Source: Bacteroidetes bacterium CG2_30_32_10
Lineage (GTDB): Bacteria > Bacteroidota > Bacteroidia > Bacteroidales > CG2-30-32-10
Assembly (NCBI GenBank): GCA_001872995.1
Contig: MNXO01000021.1
Span: forward strand, 1 to 16,753
DNA length: 16,753 nucleotides
Reading direction: 5' to 3'
Under the pieces are notes generated by a model. The model was not told where the DNA came from, made no database searches, and saw only the letters and a program-made list of their open reading frames with translations. A program made the translations under genes and the position numbers. Shown piece after piece: positions 6,823-14,097 of the stretch (positions are counted from its first letter, which is position 1; the number at the start of each line of letters is the position of its first letter).

Positions 6823-8460
6823 TTAGTTTGAATTAGTATTGGGTAAAATAACCGTAAACTTAGATCCCTTTTTAATTTCGCTTTCTACTATAACTTTCCC
6901 GTTATGTTTTTCCACAATTAATTTAACATAAGCTAAACCCAAACCAAAACCTTTTACATTGTGTATATTTCCTGTAGGAACTCTGTACAAATGTTCAAAT
7001 ATTTTTTTTTGATTTGGTTTGCTAATACCTATGCCCTGATCTCTAATAATTACGGATATATTAGATTCATCCTTTTCAATATCAACTGTTATTTGTGGTT
7101 TATCGGGAGAATATTTGTTAGCATTATCTAAAAGATTATAAAATACATTGGTGATATGAACTTTATCAGCCAATAACGATATGTATGTTCCATTAAAATT
7201 TGTATTAACAACTCCACCTTTTTTTTCAACTTGAAGTCTAATGTTGTTAACCACATTTAATAATACTTCGTTGAGATTCACTTGCTCGAATTTCAGTTTT
7301 AGCTGCCCTTTTTCAAGCAAGGCTGTTTGCAATATCCTTTCCGATAGATTTCCGAGTCTTTTATTTTCATCTTTAATAATGTTGATATAATTAGTGGATA
7401 AAACTTCTGTTTTAACAACATCTTTATCATTTAAGGCTTCGCAAGCTAATGATATAGTAGATATTGGAGTTTTAAACTCGTGAGTCATATTGTTAATAAA
7501 GTCGTTTTTCATTTCTGATAATTTCTTTTGTCTGATAATTGTAATTATCGTGTAAAAAAATGAAAAAATAATAACCAACATCAGAATTGCCGATATCAAC
7601 AGCATTATCCACATTTGAGTGAGCAAATAGCGTTGTTGGTTAGGAAAATATATAAGTAAAAAATGAGGATTGGCAAAGAAATCATTAGGAAATAAATAAA
7701 ATTTAATAGCATTAGTAAGCAATTCATTATGATATTTGCCAGATTTTTCTGTCAATAAAGAACCAATAGTTGGATTATAAATTCCAAACTCATAATCTAT
7801 ATTAATTCCTTTATTTAGTAGCTCTGTTTTTATAAGAGAATCGAGCACTTTGGGGTCAATTCTCTTTTCAATAGACTGCTGGTATTGTGCATTTAGAAGA
7901 TTTTCAAAAATCCCTGAAACTATTTCGGTTTGGTTAAAGAATTTTTCAAATTCAATATTTTCGCTATTATAATCATTTATTAAAGGTTCATTCGTTTGAG
8001 ACAATTTAGAATACTGGTCGCTTGGAATTTCAATACCTTGAAATATTCTATCTCCCATAGCATTGTCTATATAGCTTGTATCAAATCTTCTAATAACTCT
8101 TCCATGACCGTTTTGTGTGTATTGAAATTGAACACTTTCAGTGGTATAACTATTATTTTTTTTTAGTGGATTTTTACTTTTACTTAATTTATTTTTTAAC
8201 TCGTTATAGAATTGCTTGTTTAGCGAATCAATGGTGTAAAATAGCTTGGTGCTTTGCTTGTTAAATGTTTGTATTTGACGAGCAAGGTCTATTTTTTCTA
8301 ATTTGTATATCACATTTGTCATTGCTTCATTCACACTGCGGTCAAAATTAGCCTCTTTCACCAAGATTGCGCTTTTTATCCAATACAATTGAATGCCCAC
8401 CAAACCTATAAGCGAAAAGGTAATAATAAAAATAATGGCTATGATATATTTTTTTTTCAT
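6823..8460 (-). CDS. Membrane sensor histidine kinase
   Basis: Partner of the response regulator that follows. The 545 residues begin with a transmembrane segment (about 5-27). A periplasmic region of about 250 residues (30-280) has no domain I recognise and contains many Asn, Gln and Lys. A second membrane segment (about 282-309) follows. The cytoplasmic part has a HisKA dimerisation helix with phospho-acceptor His327 (MTHEFKTP) and an HATPase domain with an N box (NLLDNANKY, 442-450), G1 (DQGIGIS, 474-480), an F-box region (IFEHLYRV) and G2 (GFGLGLAYV, 504-512). There is no HAMP or PAS domain between the second membrane segment and the catalytic part. All catalytic motifs are intact. The sensed signal cannot be read from sequence. 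Confidence 0.95.
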   Translation of the reverse strand: MKKKYIIAIIFIITFSLIGLVGIQLYWIKSAILVKEANFDRSVNEAMTNVIYKLEKIDLARQIQTFNKQSTKLFYTIDSLNKQFYNELKNKLSKSKNPLKKNNSYTTESVQFQYTQNGHGRVIRRFDTSYIDNAMGDRIFQGIEIPSDQYSKLSQTNEPLINDYNSENIEFEKFFNQTEIVSGIFENLLNAQYQQSIEKRIDPKVLDSLIKTELLNKGINIDYEFGIYNPTIGSLLTEKSGKYHNELLTNAIKFYLFPNDFFANPHFLLIYFPNQQRYLLTQMWIMLLISAILMLVIIFSFFYTIITIIRQKKLSEMKNDFINNMTHEFKTPISTISLACEALNDKDVVKTEVLSTNYINIIKDENKRLGNLSERILQTALLEKGQLKLKFEQVNLNEVLLNVVNNIRLQVEKKGGVVNTNFNGTYISLLADKVHITNVFYNLLDNANKYSPDKPQITVDIEKDESNISVIIRDQGIGISKPNQKKIFEHLYRVPTGNIHNVKGFGLGLAYVKLIVEKHNGKVIVESEIKKGSKFTVILPNTNSN

Positions 8461-8466
8461 TAATTA

Positions 8467-8474
8467 CAAAAATA
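8467..8474 (-). promoter_or_regulatory. -7 box for the kinase-regulator operon
   Basis: TATTTTTG on the - strand (8474-8467) matches TAnnTTTG. No TTTG or TTG lies about 19 nt upstream, so this would be a weak or activator-dependent promoter. Transcription would start at or within a few bases of the kinase ATG (8460), which would make the mRNA leaderless or nearly so. Confidence 0.35.
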
Positions 8475-8500
8475 ACAAGAAGCTATCGTTAATTAGGATG

Positions 8501-8550
8501 ATTTTAACATATTTTAACATTTATTAACTGAATTTTAACATTTTAAGTTA
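8501..8550. repeat. Phased TTAAC direct repeats, probable regulator-binding array
   Basis: ATTTTAACAT occurs twice in tandem (8501-8510, 8511-8520), then TTATTAACTG (8521-8530) and ATTTTAACAT again (8532-8541). The TTAAC cores start at 8504, 8514, 8524 and 8535, that is 10, 10 and 11 bp apart and on one face of the helix. A related TTAAG follows at 8543, and TTAAC in opposite orientation lies at 8488-8492. Direct repeats with one-turn spacing are typical of OmpR/PhoB-family binding sites, and a regulator of that family is encoded by the adjacent operon. Confidence 0.6.
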
Positions 8551-8561
8551 GTAAACGGTTG

Positions 8562-8569
8562 TATCTTTA
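8562..8569 (+). promoter_or_regulatory. Rightward -7-like box facing the candidate small RNA
   Basis: TATCTTTA matches TAnnTTTG except for the last base and is followed by CATTGCAAAA, a start-region look common in this phylum. There is no TTTG about 19 nt upstream; that space is occupied by the TTAAC repeats, which would suit an activator-dependent promoter. Confidence 0.3.
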
Positions 8570-8574
8570 CATTG

Positions 8575-8660
8575 CAAAAAGGAAAATAGTTTAATTATAA
8601 TTTTTTTGGTTTTTGGTTATTAAAAAAGGGTTGTTTTGTTAAGAAACAACCCTTTTTAAT
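8575..8660 (+). ncRNA. Candidate small RNA opposite the kinase operon
   Basis: A transcript starting just after the -7-like box at 8562 would run about 50 nt of A/T-rich sequence and then enter a strong intrinsic terminator (8623-8657, followed by T-rich sequence), giving an RNA of about 85 nt. There is no ATG-started frame in it, and the next + strand gene is more than 4 kb away. The terminator is also needed by oadB on the other strand, so it may be there for that reason alone. Confidence 0.28.
8623..8657 (-). terminator. Bidirectional intrinsic terminator after oadB
   Basis: AAAAAGGGTTGTTT (8623-8636) and AAACAACCCTTTTT (8644-8657) form a perfect 14-bp stem with a 7-nt loop. On the - strand it begins 18 nt past the oadB stop and runs into six T residues, ending the decarboxylase operon. 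The + strand also leaves the stem in a T run. Confidence 0.9.
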
Positions 8661-8675
8661 TTAATAATAATACCG

Positions 8676-9836
8676 TTAATACAAGAAACTAAGCAAAATA
8701 CCTGCAGCAACTGCACTTCCAATTACGCCTGCCACATTAGGACCCATTGCATGCATTAATAAATGGTTGGTTTTATCGTATTCCAATCCTACCATTTGCG
8801 AAACTCTTGCACTATCAGGAACTGCAGAAATACCAGAATTACCTATTAATGGATTGATTTTATTCCCTTCTTTTAAAAATAAATTAATAAATTTCACAAA
8901 CATGACCCCTCCAAAAGTAGCAACCACAAAAGAAACTGCTCCAAGAACAAAAATACCAACAGATTTATTGGTTAAAAAAGTAGTAGCTTGTGTAGAAGCA
9001 CCTACTGTTACTCCAATAAGAATGGTAACAGTATCAATCAAAGGACCTTTGGCGGTATCTGCTAAGCGTTTTGTAACACCACTTTCTTTAAGTAAATTGC
9101 CAAAAAATAGCATTCCAAGCAAAGGCAAACCTGCTGGAACAATAAAACAAGTAAAAAGTAAACCAAGTATTGGAAAAACCATTTTTTCGGTTTTAGATAC
9201 CGCTCTTGGTGGTTTCATTCTAATAAGTCTTTCCTTTTTGGTTGTAAGCAACCTCATAATTGGAGGTTGTATTAGTGGAACCAATGCCATATAGGAATAT
9301 GCAGAAATAGCAATTGCTCCAATTAAATCGGGAGCCAAACGTGAAGAAAGAAATATAGCGGTAGGACCATCTGCACCACCAATTATTGCTAATGCACCTG
9401 CTTCGTTAGCAGGAAAACCCAGTGCTAAAGCACCTGCATAAGCACCAAATATTCCAACCTGTGCAGCAGCTCCTATTAATAATAGTTTGGGATTAGAAAT
9501 AAGTGCAGAAAAATCGGTCATTGCTCCAATGCCCAGAAAAATAAGTGGGGGATAAACCCCTTTTATAACCCCAAAATACAAGTAACTCATTACACTTCCT
9601 TGTTCATAAATACCAATTTGCATATTTGGGAAAAAAGGAATATTTCCAATCAATATACCAAATCCAATGGGAATTAATAATAATGGTTCATATTCTTTGA
9701 CAATAGCTAAAATTATAAATATTAATCCAATTGAAATCATAATAATATGACCCAATGTTAAATTTGCAAATCCAGTATATTGGAAAAACTGTTCTAAATG
9801 ATTGATTAAGAAACTAAAAAAGTTTTCTGTACCCAT
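8676..9836 (-). CDS. oadB: Sodium-translocating decarboxylase, beta subunit
   Basis: Membrane subunit that decarboxylates carboxybiotin and pumps sodium ions outward, as in oxaloacetate, methylmalonyl-CoA and glutaconyl-CoA decarboxylases. The 386 residues form about ten hydrophobic segments starting near 30. Diagnostic motifs are GGADGPTAIFLSS (153-165) with the sodium-binding Asp156, the following AISAYSYMALVPLIQPPIM, GNSGISAVPDSARV (332-345) with Asn333 and Ser337, and MGPNVAGVIGSAVAAG near the C-terminus. The ATG lies 3 nt after the stop of the biotin carrier, whose last codons supply an AGGAGGA that would be a textbook Shine-Dalgarno sequence, unusual in this phylum. Last gene of the operon. 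The family does not separate substrates by this subunit; the mce and mmdA neighbours argue for methylmalonyl-CoA. It is sometimes named mmdB. Confidence 0.95.
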   Translation of the reverse strand: MGTENFFSFLINHLEQFFQYTGFANLTLGHIIMISIGLIFIILAIVKEYEPLLLIPIGFGILIGNIPFFPNMQIGIYEQGSVMSYLYFGVIKGVYPPLIFLGIGAMTDFSALISNPKLLLIGAAAQVGIFGAYAGALALGFPANEAGALAIIGGADGPTAIFLSSRLAPDLIGAIAISAYSYMALVPLIQPPIMRLLTTKKERLIRMKPPRAVSKTEKMVFPILGLLFTCFIVPAGLPLLGMLFFGNLLKESGVTKRLADTAKGPLIDTVTILIGVTVGASTQATTFLTNKSVGIFVLGAVSFVVATFGGVMFVKFINLFLKEGNKINPLIGNSGISAVPDSARVSQMVGLEYDKTNHLLMHAMGPNVAGVIGSAVAAGILLSFLY

Positions 9837-9839
9837 TTT

Positions 9840-10283
9840 TTATCCTCCTATGACAATTAGAACATCACCTTCCATCACAGAATCGCCAGTTTTGAACTTT
9901 ATTTCGGAAATTTTTCCATCTTTATCGGAGTCTATATTGTTTTCCATCTTCATTGCTTCAAGCGTAATGAGGCGTTGACCTATTTTAACAACATCACCTA
10001 CTTGAACATGAACATTTAGAATTACACCAGGCAAAGGGGCTTTAATCGTCCCACTTCCTTTAGAAGCACTAGGGTTTGCAGTTTTTGCAGTAGCAGGAGT
10101 TGAGTCTGTTGATGGAATTGCAGTTGTTCTAACTAACTTAGGCGTTTTGTTTTGAATAATGGCTTTTTCTAATTCTATTTGATAGGAACTACCATTTACT
10201 TCAACCTGCATCAGATTGTTTTCTGCACTTTGAATGTCAACTTCGTATTGATTTCCGTTAATTTTAAATTTAAAACTCTTCAT
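9840..10283 (-). CDS. mmdC: Biotin carboxyl carrier subunit of the decarboxylase
   Basis: Carries the carboxyl group on biotin from the carboxyltransferase to the membrane subunit. The 147 residues have an N-terminal part (1-45) with the MKSFKFKINGNQYEVDI look of these gamma/carrier subunits, a Thr/Ala/Pro/Ser-rich flexible linker (about 50-77) and a biotinyl domain (78-147) with the attachment motif EAMKME, Lys112 being the biotinylated residue. The surrounding KAPLPGVILNVHVQVGDVVKIGQ and DSVMEGDVLIVI are typical of biotin rather than lipoyl carriers. It starts 9 nt after oadG and ends 3 nt before oadB. Confidence 0.94.
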   Translation of the reverse strand: MKSFKFKINGNQYEVDIQSAENNLMQVEVNGSSYQIELEKAIIQNKTPKLVRTTAIPSTDSTPATAKTANPSASKGSGTIKAPLPGVILNVHVQVGDVVKIGQRLITLEAMKMENNIDSDKDGKISEIKFKTGDSVMEGDVLIVIGG

Positions 10284-10292
10284 TGTATCTTT

Positions 10293-10688
10293 TTATTTAG
10301 GTGCTTTTCTTAATCCGTAAATTTTTGAACTCCAAGGGGAATAAGTTTTTGTTATTCTCTTGATGGTAAGAACTGTATCTTCAAAGTCGTGTAATTGATT
10401 TTGAAATAAATATACAGCAGTTGCAATGGCTGCAGCTATTTCTCCGGTGGTATCTTCTTTTTTAACAATCAATTCTTGACTGGTTTTCTGTTTTTTACTT
10501 ATAATCTCTTTAAAATTAATTGAATAAATCTTTGCAATATACTTAAACATTAAATAAAGAACAACTAATGCACTAAAAACAACAGACATAGCAATTATAG
10601 CCATAGAAATGCCGTAAGGGTCTAGTTCCGAAAATTCCTGGGCGGATTTATGAACTATGTTCGTATTTGTTAATAATAAAATCATCAT
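10293..10688 (-). CDS. oadG: Decarboxylase gamma/delta subunit (OadG family)
   Basis: Small membrane anchor thought to hold the carboxyltransferase and the beta subunit together. The 131 residues have a short lumenal/periplasmic N-terminus, one membrane helix (about 26-48) and a cytoplasmic tail ending in SPWSSKIYGLRKAPK, a motif typical of OadG-like proteins in Bacteroidota; TGEIAAAIATAVYLF (81-95) is the other conserved stretch. The chosen start is the first of two consecutive ATG codons; a start at the second would remove one residue. The family is poorly conserved, so position between mmdA and the biotin carrier is a large part of the evidence. Confidence 0.85.
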   Translation of the reverse strand: MMILLLTNTNIVHKSAQEFSELDPYGISMAIIAMSVVFSALVVLYLMFKYIAKIYSINFKEIISKKQKTSQELIVKKEDTTGEIAAAIATAVYLFQNQLHDFEDTVLTIKRITKTYSPWSSKIYGLRKAPK

Positions 10689-10706
10689 AGGTCTATAATT
10701 AGGGTA

Positions 10707-12266
10707 TTACAATGGAATGTTTGAATGTTTTTTAGGAGGATTGCTGTCTTTTTTGGTTGCAACCGATTGTAATGCACGTATAATACGGAATCTGGTATTT
10801 CGTGGTTCAATCACATCATCAATATAACCATATTGAGCAGCATTGTAAGGATTTGCAAACTTTTCTTTATATTCAGCTTCCTTCTTGCTCATAAATTCAG
10901 TTCTTTCCGCTTCATTTTCAATCGCTTTAATTTCTTTTTGGTATAGCACTTCTATGGCTCCTTTACCTCCCATAACGGCAATTTCGGCAGAGGGCCACGC
11001 ATAATTAATATCACCACGCAATTGTTTGCAACTCATTACATCGTGTGCTCCACCATAAGATTTTCTCAGCGTAATAGTTATTTTTGGAACCGTTGCTTCG
11101 CCATAAGCATAAAGCAGTTTTGCTCCATGTATAATAATACCACCATATTCTTGAGCTGTTCCTGGTAAAAATCCAGGTACATCGACTAATGTTACAATTG
11201 GCACATTAAAAGCATCGCAAAATCTAACAAAACGAGCAGCTTTTCTTGACGCATTGATATCAAGCACACCTGCTAAATAATTTGGTTGATTTGCCACAAT
11301 ACCAACAGGCATTCCATTAAATTTGGCAAAACCTATCACAATGTTAGGTGCAAAATGACGTTGAACTTCTAAAAATTCTCCATAATCAACAAGACTATAA
11401 ATAATATCCTTCACATCATAAGGTTTATTAGGATTTTCAGGAACTATTTCGTTTAATGCATCATCTAATCTATCAATAGGGTCATCGCATGGCGCCAAAG
11501 GTGGGTCTTCTAAGTTGTTTTGTGGTAAATAGCTCAATATCTTACGGATTAGAGATATTCCTTCTTGTTCATCTTCGGCAACAAAATGATTAACGCCCGA
11601 TTTGCTTCCATGCACCATTGCACCGCCGAGTTCTTCGTCTGTAACTACTTCGCCGGTTACAGATTTTACAACTTTAGGACCAGTAACAAACATGTAACTA
11701 TTTTTTTTGGTCATAATGGTAAAGTCTGTCAATGCAGGCGAATAAACAGCACCACCAGCACAAGGGCCGAATATAGCCGAAATTTGAGGAATTACTCCCG
11801 AAGCCATAATGTTTCTTTGAAATATTTCTGCATAACCAGCCAAACTAAGCACCCCTTCTTGTATTCTTGCACCACCACTATCATTAATCCCGATAAGAGG
11901 AGCTCCCACTTTCATGGCTTTGTCCATTATTTTACAAATCTTTTGTGCAAAAGTTTCTGACAAAGAACCTCCAAAGACAGTAAAATCTTGAGAAAACACA
12001 TAAACCAATCTTCCGTCAATAGTGCCAAAACCTGTTACTACACCATCGGAAGGGTATTTTTCTTTTTCTAAACCAAAGTTAGTACAACGATGGGTTACGA
12101 ACATATCAAACTCCTCGAAACTTCCTTCGTCTAAAAGCAAATCTATTCGCTCTCTTGCAGTTAGTTTCCCTTTTTTATGTTGCGTATCTATTCGTTTTTG
12201 ACCACCACCCAGCTTGGCTTGTTCTCTTTTATCTAATAATTCTTTGATATTATTTTCTTTTGACAT
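10707..12266 (-). CDS. mmdA: Carboxyltransferase subunit, methylmalonyl-CoA decarboxylase alpha / propionyl-CoA carboxylase beta type
   Basis: Transfers the carboxyl group between the acyl-CoA and biotin. The 519 residues consist of two crotonase-like halves: the first has the oxyanion loops SGGARIQEG (130-138) and GPCAGGAVYSPA (167-178), the second DVPGFLPGTAQEYGG (362-376) and RKSYGGAHDVM (401-411). The end, from NPPKKHSNIPL, is the usual Lys-rich tail. By sequence alone this family covers propionyl-CoA carboxylase beta and methylmalonyl-CoA decarboxylase alpha. No biotin carboxylase (AccC-type) gene is nearby, whereas the sodium-pump subunits are, which favours the decarboxylase role. It follows mce by 56 nt and precedes oadG by 18 nt. 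Confidence 0.95.
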   Translation of the reverse strand: MSKENNIKELLDKREQAKLGGGQKRIDTQHKKGKLTARERIDLLLDEGSFEEFDMFVTHRCTNFGLEKEKYPSDGVVTGFGTIDGRLVYVFSQDFTVFGGSLSETFAQKICKIMDKAMKVGAPLIGINDSGGARIQEGVLSLAGYAEIFQRNIMASGVIPQISAIFGPCAGGAVYSPALTDFTIMTKKNSYMFVTGPKVVKSVTGEVVTDEELGGAMVHGSKSGVNHFVAEDEQEGISLIRKILSYLPQNNLEDPPLAPCDDPIDRLDDALNEIVPENPNKPYDVKDIIYSLVDYGEFLEVQRHFAPNIVIGFAKFNGMPVGIVANQPNYLAGVLDINASRKAARFVRFCDAFNVPIVTLVDVPGFLPGTAQEYGGIIIHGAKLLYAYGEATVPKITITLRKSYGGAHDVMSCKQLRGDINYAWPSAEIAVMGGKGAIEVLYQKEIKAIENEAERTEFMSKKEAEYKEKFANPYNAAQYGYIDDVIEPRNTRFRIIRALQSVATKKDSNPPKKHSNIPL

Positions 12267-12322
12267 AAGAAATTGATGTTTTATATAAAATATATAGTTT
12301 TTATAATTATAAATGGTTCATT

Positions 12323-12733
12323 TTATTTGTTTTTATCTTCGCAAAGCTCTGTTAATACCCCACAAGTTGATTTTGGATGCAAAAAAGCAATATCTAAGCC
12401 TTCGGCACCCTTGCGAGGTGTTTTATCTATCAATTGAATGCCTTTTAGTTCAGCTTTTTTTAATGCTCCTTCAAGATTATCAACTGCAAAAGCAATATGA
12501 TGTATTCCTTCTCCTTTTTTTTCAATAAACTTTCCAATAGGTCCTTCGGCATCTGTTGATTCTAGTAATTCAATTTTTGTTTGACCCACTTTAAAGAAGG
12601 CGGTCTTTACCTTTTGTTCTTTTACTTCTTCGATAGCATAACATTTTAAGCCTAAAATGTGTTCATAAAATTTGATGGATTCCTCCAAGTTTTTTACGGC
12701 TATTCCAATGTGTTCAATGTGTGAAGGTTTCAT
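12323..12733 (-). CDS. mce: Methylmalonyl-CoA epimerase
   Basis: Interconverts (2R)- and (2S)-methylmalonyl-CoA between methylmalonyl-CoA mutase and the decarboxylase/carboxylase. The 136 residues form two glyoxalase-like beta-alpha-beta-beta-beta modules. Probable metal ligands are His8 (IEHIGIAV), His79 (GIHHIAFAV) and Glu129 (GVLTELCE), with ELLEST (55-60) in the position of the other ligand. The frame is open for 45 more codons upstream to 12868, but family proteins begin as MKPSHIEHIGIAV does, and the upstream part is Lys/Asn/Ile-rich noncoding-like sequence containing a promoter box, so I start at 12733. First gene of the operon. The mutase itself is not in the window. Confidence 0.95.
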   Translation of the reverse strand: MKPSHIEHIGIAVKNLEESIKFYEHILGLKCYAIEEVKEQKVKTAFFKVGQTKIELLESTDAEGPIGKFIEKKGEGIHHIAFAVDNLEGALKKAELKGIQLIDKTPRKGAEGLDIAFLHPKSTCGVLTELCEDKNK

Positions 12734-12759
12734 AATAATTATCTTTTTTAATTTGATGG

Positions 12760-12767
12760 CAAATTTA
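12760..12767 (-). promoter_or_regulatory. -7 box of the mce-mmdA-oadG-mmdC-oadB operon
   Basis: TAAATTTG on the - strand (12767-12760) matches TAnnTTTG and lies 27 nt before the mce ATG. No TTTG occurs at 17-23 nt upstream, so the promoter may be weak or need an activator. Confidence 0.4.
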
Positions 12768-12936
12768 TAAGCAAAAACGATATGTTTTGATTTTTTTTCA
12801 ATATTTATTAATAAACTTAACCAATTTTTGGTAAATAGATTGATTTTATTAGAATATATAGTATTCAATAAGAATAAATTATGTTTAAATTAAATTTATT
12901 TAACAAAATATTTTATGAAACAGTTTAAAAAAGTAT

Positions 12937-12944
12937 TATTTTTA
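12937..12944 (+). promoter_or_regulatory. Possible -7 box of the T9SS protein gene
   Basis: TATTTTTA, followed by C, resembles TAnnTTTG with one mismatch and lies 43 nt before the ATG at 12988. There is no clear -33 element. The 254-bp region 12734-12987 is shared with the divergent mce operon and is otherwise plain A/T-rich sequence. Confidence 0.22.
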
Positions 12945-12987
12945 CAAAACTTATAAAAAAATTATTATTCACTTAAATTTAAAATGT

Positions 12988-14049
12988 ATGAAAAAAATTA
13001 GACTCTTTACTTTTGGATTGCTCGTTTTAGCAATTTTTAGCCAAACCAATAGTTATGCACAATTTTATGATGGGTTTATTGGAACTGGCAATATTGGTGG
13101 TAATTGTACTACTGTAGGAGCAACACCCGACTGTGCTAACAATGGTTGGCTTACACATAGTGGAACAGTTGGCACAATTGATATAGTTCTAGGAAGTCTA
13201 AACTATACTGGTTTGCCAGCTTCAACGGGAAACAAAGTTTATATAATTGGAGATGCTGCATTAACAAGAGATGTAAATGCTGCTATTAACCCAACTATTA
13301 CTACCGTTGGTTATTATTCTGCATTAATTAATGTAATTGATAATACCAATTTGGGAACTACAGTTCCAAATTATTTTATGCATTTTGCTGCAACAGCAGG
13401 TAATTCTGGGGTAACTGAATTTCCGGCTAGATTAGGTATTAAATCAGTTAACGCAGGTGCTAATTTTAGATTTAGTATTTTAAATATGAGCGGCGGTACT
13501 TATACAGATTGTGCTACTGATTTAACTTTTGGTACCACCTATTTAGTTGTAGTTAAGTTTAATATTGCGGCCAATACAGCTTCATTATGGGTTAATCCAG
13601 CTTCTTTAGGTGGAACAGAACCCACTGCTGATGCAATTAATTCTTCTTCTACAACAGCACCAACAGGAACTTTATCTTCTATTTGCATAAGAAATGGTTG
13701 GGATTCTGGCAATAGTGCAGGTGCACCAAAAGCTGAAATTGATGAAATTCGTGTTAACACTACTTGGGCTGGTGTTACTTCAACTGGAATTAATGAAATT
13801 AAAGATGTTAAGAGTTTTCAAGTTTCACCAAATCCTTCTAATGGTTTTGTAAATATTTTATTTACACCAAAAACTTCTTATAATGTAAGTGTTTATAATA
13901 CTCTTGGAGCTATTGTTTACAATCAGACCAATATTAATGACAACAATGTTGCCTTAAATTTAAGCAAATTAAACAAAGGCATCTATTTTGTTCAAATAAA
14001 AGACAATAACTCTTCTGCAGTTGCAGCTAAAAAAATTGTTATTCAATAA
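12988..14049 (+). CDS. Secreted protein of unknown function with T9SS type A sorting domain
   Basis: Predicted cargo of the type IX secretion system, exported by Sec and then moved across the outer membrane or anchored on the surface. The 353 residues start with a signal peptide (about 1-24, cleavage likely after NSYA). The body (25-265) is rich in Thr, Asn, Gly and Ala with short beta-strand-like stretches; SALINVID, FRFSILNMSGG, TTYLVVVKFNIAANTASLWV and AEIDEIRV look like a LamG/concanavalin-type beta sandwich. It has four Cys (40, 49, 175, 233), enough for two disulphides. The C-terminal sorting domain (about 272-353) has SPNPSNGFVNI, VSVYNTLGAIVY, NLSKLNKGIYFVQI and the KKIVIQ end. No catalytic motif is visible. 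It is alone on its strand and ends in a terminator. Confidence 0.9.
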   Translation: MKKIRLFTFGLLVLAIFSQTNSYAQFYDGFIGTGNIGGNCTTVGATPDCANNGWLTHSGTVGTIDIVLGSLNYTGLPASTGNKVYIIGDAALTRDVNAAINPTITTVGYYSALINVIDNTNLGTTVPNYFMHFAATAGNSGVTEFPARLGIKSVNAGANFRFSILNMSGGTYTDCATDLTFGTTYLVVVKFNIAANTASLWVNPASLGGTEPTADAINSSSTTAPTGTLSSICIRNGWDSGNSAGAPKAEIDEIRVNTTWAGVTSTGINEIKDVKSFQVSPNPSNGFVNILFTPKTSYNVSVYNTLGAIVYNQTNINDNNVALNLSKLNKGIYFVQIKDNNSSAVAAKKIVIQ

Positions 14050-14068
14050 TAATTTAATTTAATTTATT

Positions 14069-14097
14069 AAAAAGCAGCCCCAAAAGCTGCTTTTTTT
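14069..14097 (+). terminator. Bidirectional terminator between the T9SS gene and nadE
   Basis: AAAAAGCAGC (14069-14078) and GCTGCTTTTT (14086-14095) pair perfectly around CCCAAAA, followed by further T. It lies 19 nt after the stop of the T9SS gene. On the other strand the same stem directly follows the nadE stop, with a shorter T run, so one hairpin probably ends both convergent genes. Confidence 0.9.

Noticed and set aside
8767..9294. 175-codon open frame on the + strand inside oadB
   Set aside because: Antisense shadow of a membrane protein gene with strong family motifs; the translation is low-complexity and resembles nothing.
11565..11960. 131-codon open frame on the + strand inside mmdA
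   Set aside because: Antisense to a clear carboxyltransferase gene; no family motif, and composition unlike the real genes.
12313..12528. 71-codon open frame on the + strand opposite mce
   Set aside because: Overlaps the 3' end of mce on the other strand and has no supporting start context or motif.
12734..12868. N-terminal extension of the mce frame to 12868
   Set aside because: The added 45 residues are Lys/Asn/Ile-rich, do not belong to the epimerase family, and overlap the likely promoter box at 12760-12767; the ATG at 12733 gives the family N-terminus.
13539..13760. 73-codon open frame on the - strand inside the T9SS gene
   Set aside because: Shadow of a gene with a signal peptide and an intact sorting domain.
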